This document shows, in pieces, positions 8,075 through 18,004 of a stretch of 64,000 bases of DNA. A model generated the notes under the pieces. It saw nothing but the letters and a program-made list of their open reading frames with translations, did not search any database and had not been told where the DNA came from. The position numbers were made by a program, and so were the translations under genes. Each line of letters opens with the position of its first letter. Position 1 is the first letter of the stretch. The DNA comes from Psychrobacter sp. JCM 18901 (GTDB lineage Bacteria; Pseudomonadota; Gammaproteobacteria; Pseudomonadales; Moraxellaceae): contig NZ_BAWH01000013.1 of assembly GCF_000586435.1 (NCBI RefSeq), positions 1-64,000 on the forward strand, read 5' to 3'.

Positions 8075-11000
8075 ATGACGGACACGCCATTTACTGCTGA
8101 TTTAACGCTGCATCCAGCATTTGAGCTGATTGAGCATCGCCATATTGAGGCGTTATCGATGGATGTGCTGATCAGTCAGCATGTGAAAACAGGAGCGATG
8201 CATTATCATCTGGCACACCCAAGTGATGAAAATGCGTTTTTGGTCGGTTTTCGCACCCAGCCAATGGATTCAAAAGGCGAGGCGCATGTCTTAGAGCACG
8301 TGGCTTTATGTGGTTCGAATAAGTTCCCAGTACGTGATCCGTTCTTTTCGATGATTAAACGCTCATTAAACACGTTTATGAATGCGATGACCGCCGCTGA
8401 TTGGACGGCCTATCCGTATGCGACGCAAAACAAAAATGACTATTTTAACTTGCTCGCTGTCTATCTGGATGCGTCGTTTTTCCCGAATATCCATCCGCTC
8501 GATTTTGCCCAAGAAGGCATCCGCGTGGAATTGGACGAAAATGATAAGCCGCAGTTTAAGGGTATCGTTTTTAATGAGATGAAAGGCGCGATGAGTGGCG
8601 AGATTGATCAGCTATATCATACGGTTGCTCATCATCTGTTCCCAACGACGACCTATCATTATAATTCAGGCGGCGATCCTGCTGATATCCCTGACTTGAC
8701 ACACACTGAGCTGATAGAGTTTCACCAGAGCCATTATCATCCGTCAAACAGTGTCATTATGAGCTTCGGTAATATCCCTGTTGCTGAGACGCAAGCGAAA
8801 ATACACGAAGATGCTTTGATTCAATTTGAAGCAGGCAAAAAGCATGTATCGCGTCCAGAGCAGCGTTTGTCTGCACCAATCAGTGCGGTTGATACTTATA
8901 CTGCTGACGAAGCGGGCCCAGATCAGACGCATCACGTGGTTGCTTGGTTACTACCATCGATTACTGATCCTAAGCAGCGCTTGGCATTACGTCTATTAGA
9001 GGGTGTGCTGATTGAGCATGCAGGCTCGCCATTGCGTGCTTATCTTGATAGCCATCCACTGGGTAAAGCACCAAGTCCGCTATTGGGACTTGATGACAGT
9101 CATTATGAAATGGTCTTTTATACGGGACTGCGCGGCTCTAACCCTGAACATGCCGAAGCGGTCGAGCAGGGCATTATTGATTTGCTGACCGAAGTGGCCA
9201 ATTCACCAGTTGATGATGAGACAATCGAAACCATTCTGCATCAGATTGAGATTGATCAGCGTCACATCGGCGGCGATAGCATTCCTTATGGTCTAAACCT
9301 GATGTTAGAGGGCTTTAGTACCGCCATTCATGATGGCAACCCTATCGACGTCTGGGAAGTAGATGAGCATCTACAATGGCTACGCGAGCAAGTCGTCGAT
9401 CCGCAGTGGCTACCGAACTTGATTAAAACGCATCTATTGGACAATCAGCATCGTGTACGCGTAACGATGACGCCTGATAGCGAAAAAACAGCGCGTTTGG
9501 CAGCAGCTGAACAGACTCGTTTAGATACTATCGCGATGGATTTGACTGCTGATGACAAAGCTATTTTAAAGCAACAAGCTTTAGATTTGGCTGCACGTCA
9601 AGCTGCGCCAGATGATTTGAGCTTGTTGCCAAAAGTTGGTTTAGAAGACGTACCAACGGATATTAGCTTTAAAGAAGGCACGCAAAAGCAGGTGCGTTTG
9701 AGCGGGCAAGACAGCACGCTATTTGAGTATGAAGCTGGCACTAATGGCATTTATTACTATCAGGTGATCATACCGTTGACCGATGCGATTGGTAATGCGA
9801 ACGCGGATGCGCTACCAGTCAATGATGTGATCAATCATCCATTGTTGCCTATTTATTTAAGCCTACTGTCTGAGCTAGGTACTGACTCGCTTAGCGCTCA
9901 TGAGATGCAAGCCAAGCAAGCAGCGCATTCTTCTGGTGTGACCGCTCGTATCAGCCAGCGTACCAACGTCGATGACAGTCAAGCGATTAGCAGTTATTTC
10001 GTTGTGGCAACGCGTGCGCTGAATCGCAAGCCTGAAGCGATTGATTTGCTCAAAGAAGTCATGGAGCACAGTATCTTTTCTGAGCATGACCGTATCAAAG
10101 AAATCTTGCAACAGCGTCAAGCGGGTTGGCAGTCAAACCTTGCAGGATCTGGTCACTCTTATGCCATGCAAACGGCCAGTCGTGGCATGAGTCGCCAAGC
10201 GCAGTTGGAATATGTGCGCAGCGGTTTACCAGCATTGAACGCGCTTAAAGATTTCTTAGCACATGCTAGTACAGATGATGCTCAGTGGGATCAATTGGCT
10301 ACCAGCTTGATGGACTTACATCAACGTCTGATCAGCTTGCCTAAGCATGCCGTTATAATCTGTGAAGCAGAGCAAACCGAACGCTTAAGCAGTTTAATCG
10401 TCGATAGCTGGAAAGACAGCCAAGCACCAAAGATTACTGAGAATTTGACCAATGTTGAGGCGAATATCCCAAGCGAGTTTGCAAATCTGCAATTAGATAC
10501 TGCGTTAAATGGTGAGACTGATAAAGTCAAAACATTAGAAAATGGGGTAGCGCTTGATGTTGCAGATCTAGCATGGCTAGTACCGACCAACGTCTATCAT
10601 AACGCCAGTGCATATACTGTACCTGCTGCTGACCATCCTGATACCGCTGCATTAATGGTATTAGCGCCTTACTTACGTAACGGCTATTTGCACAGTGCGA
10701 TTCGTGAGCGCGGCGGTGCCTATGGCGGCGGTGCGGGCTATGATGCCAATGCTTGTGCCTTTAAGTTCTTTAGCTATCGTGATCCACAGTGCGCTGAGAC
10801 CTTTGCTCACTTTGACGCCAGTATCGAGTGGTTATTAAACGAGCCACAGACCGATGAGCAATTGGAAGAAGCTATCTTAGGTATTATTTCAGGTATGGAT
10901 AAGCCGGGCTCTCCTGCAGGCGAAGCAATCAAAGCCTGCTTTGCAAATCTGCATCATCGTGGTGTTGACTGGCAGCGCAAAATGCGAGCGTCGATATTGG

Positions 11001-11140
11001 CCGTGACGGTCGCTGATTTGCAGCGCGTTGCCAAGCAATATCTACAAGGTCAAAAGCATGTACGTGCGGTGCTAGCGCCTTACGACAAAGAAGAGGCAGT
11101 AAAAGGCCTAGGCTTTGAGGTTTGTAGAATTAAGAGCTAA
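8075..11140 (+). CDS. M16C zinc metallopeptidase, presequence protease (PreP/Cym1)-like
   Basis: A 1021-residue peptidase with the inverted zinc motif HVLEH at residues 71-75 and a downstream Glu in GIVFNEMKGAM as likely third ligand. The C-terminal half contains the Arg/Tyr substrate-binding region about residues 880-900 (ERGGAYGGGAGYDANACAFK). The length and the M16C-associated middle domain fit the PreP clamshell family, which degrades peptides up to about 65 residues, such as cleaved signal or targeting peptides. No signal peptide is visible, so it is probably cytoplasmic. The frame is intact over 3 kb. It stands alone, followed by its own terminator. Confidence 0.9.
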   Translation: MTDTPFTADLTLHPAFELIEHRHIEALSMDVLISQHVKTGAMHYHLAHPSDENAFLVGFRTQPMDSKGEAHVLEHVALCGSNKFPVRDPFFSMIKRSLNTFMNAMTAADWTAYPYATQNKNDYFNLLAVYLDASFFPNIHPLDFAQEGIRVELDENDKPQFKGIVFNEMKGAMSGEIDQLYHTVAHHLFPTTTYHYNSGGDPADIPDLTHTELIEFHQSHYHPSNSVIMSFGNIPVAETQAKIHEDALIQFEAGKKHVSRPEQRLSAPISAVDTYTADEAGPDQTHHVVAWLLPSITDPKQRLALRLLEGVLIEHAGSPLRAYLDSHPLGKAPSPLLGLDDSHYEMVFYTGLRGSNPEHAEAVEQGIIDLLTEVANSPVDDETIETILHQIEIDQRHIGGDSIPYGLNLMLEGFSTAIHDGNPIDVWEVDEHLQWLREQVVDPQWLPNLIKTHLLDNQHRVRVTMTPDSEKTARLAAAEQTRLDTIAMDLTADDKAILKQQALDLAARQAAPDDLSLLPKVGLEDVPTDISFKEGTQKQVRLSGQDSTLFEYEAGTNGIYYYQVIIPLTDAIGNANADALPVNDVINHPLLPIYLSLLSELGTDSLSAHEMQAKQAAHSSGVTARISQRTNVDDSQAISSYFVVATRALNRKPEAIDLLKEVMEHSIFSEHDRIKEILQQRQAGWQSNLAGSGHSYAMQTASRGMSRQAQLEYVRSGLPALNALKDFLAHASTDDAQWDQLATSLMDLHQRLISLPKHAVIICEAEQTERLSSLIVDSWKDSQAPKITENLTNVEANIPSEFANLQLDTALNGETDKVKTLENGVALDVADLAWLVPTNVYHNASAYTVPAADHPDTAALMVLAPYLRNGYLHSAIRERGGAYGGGAGYDANACAFKFFSYRDPQCAETFAHFDASIEWLLNEPQTDEQLEEAILGIISGMDKPGSPAGEAIKACFANLHHRGVDWQRKMRASILAVTVADLQRVAKQYLQGQKHVRAVLAPYDKEEAVKGLGFEVCRIKS

Positions 11141-11178
11141 GACCATTAGGTTTGTTTTTGATTAAAAGTTAAGCACAA

Positions 11179-11208
11179 AAAAAGCCAAGCATCATGCTTG
11201 GCTTTTTG
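11179..11208. terminator. Bidirectional terminator
   Basis: AAAAGCCAAGCA, a 3-nt loop, TGCTTGGCTTTT. It lies between the M16 peptidase and the convergent Nudix gene. Confidence 0.85.
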
Positions 11209-11223
11209 CGGTTAGGTAATTGA

Positions 11224-11787
11224 CTAATATCGCTTTATACTCAAATCTTTGCCAATTTTATCCTGATGAATCGGGAAGTCAGACAATTCATCAAACTGCT
11301 TACGATCAGCAAAGTAGCTTTTTAAAGTACGGCGAATGGCTTCAAACGCCAGTGTATCCCATGGGATATCTTCTTCGCTAAACAGTGCACAGTCGAGACT
11401 TTCTGAGCCAATACCATACGCGCCATCTTTTAGATCGGCCAGATAGATAGAGTAGATCTGCCCAATATCTGGTAAGTCATAAATGCAGTATAGATGCGGA
11501 TTCAGTACGATGGCATCAGCTTCTTCGTAGCTCTCGCGTGCTGCGCCTTCAGCCATGGTCTCGCCGTTTTCCATAAAACCTGCAGGTATCGTCCATAGCC
11601 CATATTGTGGCTCAATCGCTCGGCGACATAGTAGTACTCTGTCTTCGTGTACGACTAGCGATCCACAGATAACTTTTGGGTTTTCGTAGTGGATATAGTG
11701 GCAATTGGGGCATACCAAACGCGGCATATTGTCCGTAGATGGGATTTTTCGTTCTGCTTCATGACCGCATTGGAGGCAATAGCGCAT
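11224..11787 (-). CDS. Nudix hydrolase with N-terminal zinc ribbon
   Basis: A 187-residue protein. A zinc ribbon is formed by C4-x2-C7 and C26-x2-C29, followed by the Nudix box from about G70 (GFMENGETMAEGAARESYEE, matching G-x5-E-x7-RE-x2-EE). The zinc-ribbon plus Nudix combination is seen in NADH pyrophosphatase-like and ADP-ribose-type enzymes. The protein lacks the extra N-terminal domain of NudC, so the substrate (ADP-ribose, NADH or FAD-type nucleotides) cannot be fixed. The frame is intact. Confidence 0.85.
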   Translation of the reverse strand: MRYCLQCGHEAERKIPSTDNMPRLVCPNCHYIHYENPKVICGSLVVHEDRVLLCRRAIEPQYGLWTIPAGFMENGETMAEGAARESYEEADAIVLNPHLYCIYDLPDIGQIYSIYLADLKDGAYGIGSESLDCALFSEEDIPWDTLAFEAIRRTLKSYFADRKQFDELSDFPIHQDKIGKDLSIKRY

Positions 11788-12333
11788 ATCAACTACCTTG
11801 TTATAAAAGTTATTGTGTATGATGTTTTTTTATAGATTATAAGACCTATATTCTGAAGTGCTGCTGTCATCGTTTCGAGATAAGTTAGATACAAGGACAG
11901 TGAGACAGGTACCACAAGCAGTAAACTGAGTAAACCTGACTTAAACGTACCTGACTTATATAAGATCGACTATATAAGATATTATTCTAAAGAGCAGCTA
12001 TCGTCTTAAGATAGCACATATTATCGACAGACAGAATCACGATAACAGTAACGCATCATTTCGCAGATAGGCTGACTGTTATTGGTCAACAAGGCCGTTA
12101 TTGAGCATTAATAAGCAATGAATCAGTCACATAAATAGCATGCAGCCACTATTATATTGCGCTAGTCTAGTGAGTGTTCAGTAATTATTGATATCAAAGC
12201 CGCTAACAAAACGAGTGACCGAGACAAATAAAAAGATTGTTGGTTTTATTTATTAGTCGCGATTTTAATAATAGAAAATAAGAAAGATGCTGTTGATACC
12301 GCTTAATAACGATAAAAATATAGGGCAATTATA
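11788..12333. other. 546-bp intergenic stretch, no gene seen
   Basis: This lies between divergently transcribed Nudix genes, so it should hold both promoters. It is AT-rich and has no convincing reading frame or terminator. A short direct repeat ACCTGACTTA (around 11934-11961) and two similar TATATAAGAT elements just after it are the only patterns I see. Confidence 0.5.
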
Positions 12334-13068
12334 ATGTTATTCCCACCGGAGGCTGTGAGCTTCGATAACCTGTCAGTTGCTGTACCTACTTTTATTCGTC
12401 ATCCGACGCTTCGTCAATTAGCCGAGCGAGTGCAACATGAGACATTGAACACGCTGACGAGTCCAGCGATGTACGAGAGTGGCAACACCTCACAAAGTAC
12501 GCGTATTCTAGACAGCTTATATCAGACACCAATTGCTGATGCATCGATATTGGTTGCGATTACTCATGAGCGCAGACCTAAATTATTATTAACACGGCGC
12601 GCCGCCCATATGAACAGCCATGCGGGTGAGGTGTCTTGTGTGGGTGGTAAACATGATCGAGGCGATGGCAGTAACGTCGTCACCGCATTACGTGAAGCCT
12701 GTGAAGAAACAGCGCTACCGCCCAATAAAGTCCAGTTGCTTGGTCAGCTACCGATCCAAACGTCCAAAAGCGGTATGAGCGTACGTCCAATCGTAGCACT
12801 CATCGCCCCTGGCTTGGTACTCGTACCTGAAGCGGGAGAGATATCACGTATCTTTTGGGCAGATTTAGAGTCGTTAGTCACTCAACCAACGGTAGAATAT
12901 GAGATTGAGTATAAGATGCAAGAGCAAATGGCTACCATACTGACGCCGAGCTGGCAGGTCGATGGTGAGACAGTATGGGGGCTAACAGGACGGGTAATTG
13001 CTAACCTATTAGAAACAGGGTTTGATCGACAGCTAGAATGGTATTACCGCGTAGAAAACAAACGCTGA
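12334..13068 (+). CDS. Nudix hydrolase, CoA pyrophosphatase (NudL/PCD1-like)
   Basis: A 244-residue protein with the UPF0035/CoA-diphosphatase signature: KLLLTRRAAHMNSHAGEVSC leading into GGKHDRGD and then TALREACEETALPP at about residues 118-130. In this subfamily an Asp replaces the first Glu of the usual Nudix box, as here. NudL-type enzymes cleave CoA to phosphopantetheine and 3',5'-ADP. The N-terminal 70 residues are not clearly conserved. The start at 12334 is the only upstream ATG with an AGGG-like site. Confidence 0.8.
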   Translation: MLFPPEAVSFDNLSVAVPTFIRHPTLRQLAERVQHETLNTLTSPAMYESGNTSQSTRILDSLYQTPIADASILVAITHERRPKLLLTRRAAHMNSHAGEVSCVGGKHDRGDGSNVVTALREACEETALPPNKVQLLGQLPIQTSKSGMSVRPIVALIAPGLVLVPEAGEISRIFWADLESLVTQPTVEYEIEYKMQEQMATILTPSWQVDGETVWGLTGRVIANLLETGFDRQLEWYYRVENKR

Positions 13069-13200
13069 TAAATGTCATCTATTTATAATATAGTCGATGC
13101 AATTTAAAAGTAGTACAAGGCAACCGAGTGTAGATGTATATGTAATACTTCAAACGAGGTTAACGCAGTAATGCTTTTATAGTGGAATGACTATGGTCAT

Positions 13201-14574
13201 CTACTTATAATAATCATCGTTCTTTTTAAGCCACCAGTTCATATTGTCTTGGCGCTTGGCACGGAATGCTTCTAGCTTATGAGCAACGGATGCATTATGC
13301 TGCCGTGCAGTATCGAGCGCAAAAAGAATCGGTACTGAAGACAACACGCCAAAGCGTATCTTCGATTTTGGTAAGTCCAGCCCATCGCCTATATCATCAC
13401 CGACCAAAGTCCGAGTGACACTCGCGTTGACCATTTCGACAAAACGTCCACGGCGATTGTCTTCACCCATCAGCTGACGCGGTAAATCATGCAATGCTTT
13501 TGCCAGTGGCTGTCCCATCTTAAAGTCTAGCTGCTGTATCGATAGATAGGTATAGAGCCATTCCCAACACGCGGCCTCATCTTTTGGTAAACGATCTAGA
13601 TCAACGCCCATCCAATAACTGGCAAGGTTCCATAGATGCAGGATACCTTCAGCTTCTTCTGTGCTAATACGTGCGCCCAGCAATCGTAGACCGCGCATAA
13701 TCAGTAACGAGAACTGCAAGTGGGTGGCAATCATATCGGTTTGATTGATAGGGATGCCCCAATAGTCAGTATTCCAACTACCGTCAGGGTTATGATGTTG
13801 CTCGGCATTTGGTATCACGCCTGTAGCAGCACTGCCTTTACCTTTGAGTAAGTTTTGCCGTACCAAAGTATGTATCTGACGTACTTGGATCGATTGGCGC
13901 CAGCCCTCAGAACCAATGGCTAACACTTGCTCAATAGGTTTATTTTGATTGCGTGTGCTCACATCAGATGAGGGATGTTCAGACACAGCCAAGATATAGG
14001 CATAAGTACGCATCAATCGCGGTAGCGCATCGTGCATCAGTGCACCTGTCTGAATGAGCGGCAGTGATAAGGCAGGAATGCTATAGCCAGCCATCAGAGC
14101 AACATTACGCAGTAGCCAAATGAGCATGAGTGGATAGCGCCGATAGGCAACCGCGCCTATTTGAGCAAGCTTTGGGTCGAACCAGTCAGGATGGCTGCTA
14201 AATTGCGCAGTGAGCGCGCTAAATGATGGATTGTTTACAAGGTCGTTGTTTATAAGATAATTGCTTGCAGGATTGTTGTTTGGACTATCGCTAAGAATAG
14301 TATGCTGTAAGGGCTTCGCAAACTTTATGCTCTGTGCAGCTAACGCGTCTGCAAGCGGATCGCCAATATCATAACCTGCTACTATCTCATCAAGTAGAGC
14401 AGGCGAGATCGTAAAGTCTTTTGGTAATAAATAACGTTTAATGCGTTTTAAAACCTGCAAATCGCTATGGTCATCGATAGCAGTGGTGCGTCCGTGGCGC
14501 TGATAAGAAGCCAGTAATGGAGGATGGTTATTGCCCGTGGAGGTACTTGCTGTATTGGTGGTTTTCTTATCCAT
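13201..14574 (-). CDS. Oxygenase MpaB family protein (DUF2236)
   Basis: A 457-residue protein. The core from about residue 140 to 400 follows the DUF2236/MpaB pattern: the helix YRRYPLMLIWLLRNVALMAG, the arginine-containing SEGWRQSIQVRQIHTLVRQN, then INQTDMIATHLQFSLLIMRG and LWNLASYWMGVDLDRLP. Family members bind heme b and include latex-clearing and mycophenolic-acid oxygenases; most bacterial members have no known substrate. The first 60 residues are hydrophilic and low in complexity. The frame is intact. No functional neighbour gives a hint. Confidence 0.8.
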   Translation of the reverse strand: MDKKTTNTASTSTGNNHPPLLASYQRHGRTTAIDDHSDLQVLKRIKRYLLPKDFTISPALLDEIVAGYDIGDPLADALAAQSIKFAKPLQHTILSDSPNNNPASNYLINNDLVNNPSFSALTAQFSSHPDWFDPKLAQIGAVAYRRYPLMLIWLLRNVALMAGYSIPALSLPLIQTGALMHDALPRLMRTYAYILAVSEHPSSDVSTRNQNKPIEQVLAIGSEGWRQSIQVRQIHTLVRQNLLKGKGSAATGVIPNAEQHHNPDGSWNTDYWGIPINQTDMIATHLQFSLLIMRGLRLLGARISTEEAEGILHLWNLASYWMGVDLDRLPKDEAACWEWLYTYLSIQQLDFKMGQPLAKALHDLPRQLMGEDNRRGRFVEMVNASVTRTLVGDDIGDGLDLPKSKIRFGVLSSVPILFALDTARQHNASVAHKLEAFRAKRQDNMNWWLKKNDDYYK

Positions 14575-14656
14575 ATTATCAAGTACCTTTTTAATTAAAC
14601 ACCCTTATGCTTAAACGCTAGGATAGTATCCGTACTGTGGCTGGGATTTATACTAA

Positions 14657-15250
14657 TTACTGATACGAGCGCATAGATGAATCCAATTGCTTTTGAGTAG
14701 ATTGGATGCGTCGCTTCGTCTGACGAATCTCATCAGATAAAGATAGCAGCCGAGCACGAGCTTCTTTTTCATTAGCAAAATCTAGCATTTCACCATTTTC
14801 TAGCTTATCGAATTCTGATTGATAAGTATTTAAGAGGCGATTATCTTTGTCTAATTGACTGTCTAAGGCGTAATAATCTAGCCCTTTTTGATTAGCCGCT
14901 TGCAATGTGTTGGCCATAGTGATTGGGCAAACGTTGTTCAATTGACGACCACGTCTACCGATGTTATAGGCATTATTGATGGTGCAGTATTGTTGCAGAC
15001 CAAGTTTACGACCGCGCTCCCATGCTTGATAGTCAGGGGCGACGCTGGCTTTGGCACAGGCTTTTGTATGAGATGCTAAGCGGTCTGAATGATAACCTGC
15101 TACGCCATCGTTATAGCCGATAGCTTGCCAGTCACCGACGAGACATTCTTGCTTGGAGAGTGTTGCACAGCCTGCTAGCAGATAGATACTACCGAACACA
15201 GACAACCCTAATGCCAGTTGACGTACAACGCGGTGTATAGGTCGGTACAT
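14657..15250 (-). CDS. DUF2799 domain lipoprotein
   Basis: A 197-residue secreted protein with a lipoprotein signal: a basic start, a hydrophobic stretch and the lipobox LLAGC with Cys28. The mature part begins with the DUF2799 pattern (LVGDWQAIGYNDGVAGY, later DYQAWERGRKLGLQQYC). The C-terminal third is a probable coiled coil (about residues 130-195). DUF2799 proteins are uncharacterised outer-envelope lipoproteins. A GGAG ribosome site precedes the ATG. Confidence 0.85.
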   Translation of the reverse strand: MYRPIHRVVRQLALGLSVFGSIYLLAGCATLSKQECLVGDWQAIGYNDGVAGYHSDRLASHTKACAKASVAPDYQAWERGRKLGLQQYCTINNAYNIGRRGRQLNNVCPITMANTLQAANQKGLDYYALDSQLDKDNRLLNTYQSEFDKLENGEMLDFANEKEARARLLSLSDEIRQTKRRIQSTQKQLDSSMRSYQ

Positions 15251-15388
15251 GGTTAGCTCCGATAGCTGTGATAACTATGATAACGATAATAACTACGAAC
15301 ACAAATAAATGATGTAATCAATCACATTATGCAGACTTGTCATTAATTGCTAAGTCACTTATAAATATCTCGATAACGCATATATAAA

Positions 15389-15453
15389 TAAAATAGAGCA
15401 GCTTATAAGTGGGATCAATATTAAGCAATACCACCATAAGCTACTCTATATCT
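15389..15453 (-). terminator. Imperfect terminator-like hairpin after nhaA
   Basis: On the minus strand ATAGAGTAGCTTATGGTGG pairs imperfectly with CCACTTATAAGCTGCTCTAT and is followed by TTTTA. The loop is long and there are a few mismatches, so termination strength is uncertain. Confidence 0.5.
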
Positions 15454-15465
15454 CAAGGGTATTCA

Positions 15466-16680
15466 TTAATGCGGGCGAGTCAAGTCGACCGATGTACCAC
15501 TAGCATTGTCTTTTAAGCTCATTTTTAGCATGATGTAACCAGCAATACCAGAGACGATTGAACCCATGATAATACCCAAGCGCTCATCAAACATAGTGGT
15601 GTCGCCAGCGAACGCCAAGCCACCAATGAACAAACTCATGGTAAAACCAACACCACACAATAGAGCTGCACCGTAGATTTGCTTATAGTCCATACCTTTT
15701 GGCATGGTTGAGATACCAAGCTTAAAGATTAACCAACACATGAACATGACGCCTAACTGCTTACCAATAAACAAACCAGCAGCAATACCTAGCGGCACTG
15801 AGTGGAATAGCTCAGCAAAACCTGCGCCTTCGAGCGAGATACCCGAGTTGGCAAAAGCAAAGATTGGCAAAATACCAAAGGCGACGGTATTGTGTAGATC
15901 GTGCTCTAGCTCTTCAAGCGGAGAGTGCTCAGGATCAGTACGATCGAACATCGGGATAAACAGTGCTAATACCACACCTGCCAATGTTGCATGGATACCA
16001 GACTTGAGTACGGCAATCCACATGATCAGACCGATGAGTAGATATGGCGTGATATTGGTGACGTTACGGCGATTAAGAACATATAAGAACGGCAAACATA
16101 AACCAGCTACTGCCAATGACTCTAACGACAACTCACTGGTATAAAACAAAGCGATAATCAGAATCGCACCAATGTCATCGAAGATAGCAATAGAGACCAA
16201 AAATACCTTTAAAGAGTTAGGTACACGATTACCTAAGAGACTCAAAATACCGAGTGCAAAGGCAATATCTGTAGCCGCAGGAATGGCCCAACCTTTCCAA
16301 AACTCAGGCTCATTGTAGTTAAAGAGCAGATAGACAATCGCTGGCATAATCATGCCACCCAATGCGGCACCTGCTGGCAGTATTATCTGCTTGACGTTGG
16401 ACAGCTCACCGATGAGTACTTCACGCTTAAGCTCTAATCCAACCAAGAAAAAGAAAACCGCCATCAGACCATCGTTAATCCAGTGATGAGCGTCTTTGGC
16501 AATCGCAAACTCACCAATCTGAATGGCGACTGGTGCATGAATAAAACCTTCGTACCAAACATTAAGAGGGGAGTTGGCAATGATCATTGCAGCAACGGCA
16601 GCCAATGCTAAGACGATACCGCCCGCTGCCTCAAATTCAAAAAAATGCCTTAATCCTTCGTATTGCCATATTATCCTCAT
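15466..16680 (-). CDS. nhaA: Na+/H+ antiporter NhaA
   Basis: A 404-residue inner-membrane antiporter with all NhaA landmarks: [16 protein letters not shown] at the start, [32 protein letters not shown], and the ion-binding [15 protein letters not shown] with the paired aspartates equivalent to E. coli Asp163/Asp164. It exports Na+ or Li+ in exchange for protons and supports salt and alkaline tolerance, fitting a marine or cold-saline organism. The frame is intact even though it contains a T7 run near its start (16639-16645), so not every A7/T7 in this window is a frame break. Confidence 0.95.
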   Translation of the reverse strand: MRIIWQYEGLRHFFEFEAAGGIVLALAAVAAMIIANSPLNVWYEGFIHAPVAIQIGEFAIAKDAHHWINDGLMAVFFFLVGLELKREVLIGELSNVKQIILPAGAALGGMIMPAIVYLLFNYNEPEFWKGWAIPAATDIAFALGILSLLGNRVPNSLKVFLVSIAIFDDIGAILIIALFYTSELSLESLAVAGLCLPFLYVLNRRNVTNITPYLLIGLIMWIAVLKSGIHATLAGVVLALFIPMFDRTDPEHSPLEELEHDLHNTVAFGILPIFAFANSGISLEGAGFAELFHSVPLGIAAGLFIGKQLGVMFMCWLIFKLGISTMPKGMDYKQIYGAALLCGVGFTMSLFIGGLAFAGDTTMFDERLGIIMGSIVSGIAGYIMLKMSLKDNASGTSVDLTRPH

Positions 16681-17133
16681 CTCCTAAGTACAATTTACTA
16701 AATAATCTCAAATATCCATCAATGTCTGCGCTACCTATAATTTTGAGGTAGCAAATAGACAGAAACAGTTTCTCATACTCTTATCAATATAGACAACAAA
16801 ATACGTTGAGCCAGTGCCAACGGTCTACTTTTTTATATTCACAATAGCAATATTATAAAGAGGATTTGACGAGCACAATAGTTGTAAGTCGTTACATCTT
16901 TTTAATAAGTCGCTATTTTGCTGAGCATATTCGGAATGTTATTAGACAAATTTAGCAGACTTTGTTACGTTTTTGGCTTTTTTTACGGTTTTATCTTTAT
17001 AATGAGCAGCGCTGTGCGACATGTCATTATTTCTTTTGCTAGCACTGGTAAGCTGTCAGCTTATCGATAACGATATTTTAGCCTTATCTCAGAACTCCTT
17101 TTCTCTTCTTATAATATTTTGCAGGTCAGTGTC
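16681..17133. other. 453-bp intergenic stretch between divergent genes
   Basis: No gene seen. A possible promoter for the TSUP gene is a TATAAT at 16998-17003 with TTGGCT at 16973-16978, but the 19-bp spacing is long. The nhaA promoter should also lie here. Confidence 0.4.
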
Positions 17134-17888
17134 ATGGACTTAACTTTCTCGTTAGAGATTATTTTAATGCTTACTGCGGTGGCCGCATTGGCAGGATTTA
17201 TTGATGCTATCGCTGGCGGCGGCGGGTTGTTGACTATCCCTGCCATGCTACTGGCCAACATCCCACCAGTATTGACGCTTGGCACCAATAAACTGCAAGC
17301 GGCATCAGGCGCACTAGCGGCGTCTATTACTATGATTAGAAAAGGAGTCGTCAAACCGCAACGTATCAAAGTAGCTATCATCGCCGCTTTTATTGGTTCC
17401 GTTATCGGTACCATCGCTGTACAGATGTCACCACCTGACTTGCTTGAAAAGGTCATTCCGTTTTTAATCGCGGCTATCGGTATCTATACATTATTTGCCC
17501 TAGGCTTGGCGAAGTAGAGGCTGCACCGCGTATCTCAGAGAGCAAATGGCAAAAAGTCGTGGCACCGTTGATTGGTTTTTATGATGGTTATATTGGCCCA
17601 GGTACTGGTATGTTTTTTGCGCTTGGCAATGTGGCATTACGTGGTCGTCAAATTATCGAAGCAACAGGTGCGGCTAAAGTGTTGAATTTATCGACCAATA
17701 TTGGCTCGCTAATTTTCTTTATTTTGGGTGGTAACGTACTGTGGAAAGTGGGGCTAGCGATGATGGTTGGACAAACCATCGGTGCCTATTTTGGCTCACA
17801 TATGGTAGTTAAAGGCGGTAGCAAATTGATTCGTCCAGTGATTGTACTGGTCTGTCTGGCAATGTTGACCAAGTACGTGTTTGGCTAA
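17134..17888 (+). CDS. TSUP family (TauE/SafE, YfcA-like) permease, one frameshift
   Basis: The first half is a TauE/SafE repeat: LAGFIDAIAGGGGLLTIPAM followed by LGTNKLQAASGALAASI. The second repeat is GFYDGYIGPGTGMFFALGNV and ATGAAKVLNLSTNIGSLIFF. Together they give the eight-helix TSUP fold, which exports or imports small sulfur- or carbon-containing anions; the closest named relative is YfcA. The frame breaks near 17507-17510, where one missing G would change a premature stop into LGLGEVEAAPRISESK. I start at ATG 17134 with AGG nine bases upstream; 17119 would need a TTG start. A terminator follows. Confidence 0.8.
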
Positions 17889-17941
17889 TTAGTTGTTGAT
17901 AGAACCGTATCAACCATTATTATTTACTGATTATTGATCAT

Positions 17942-17974
17942 AAAAAACCTCAGCCAATTTGACTGAGGTTTTTT
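17942..17974. terminator. Bidirectional terminator
   Basis: AAAAAACCTCAG, a 9-nt loop, CTGAGGTTTTTT, between the TSUP gene and the convergent symporter gene. Confidence 0.9.
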
Positions 17975-18004
17975 ATTTTATGCACTTCTATCTAGCAAGC
18001 GTGG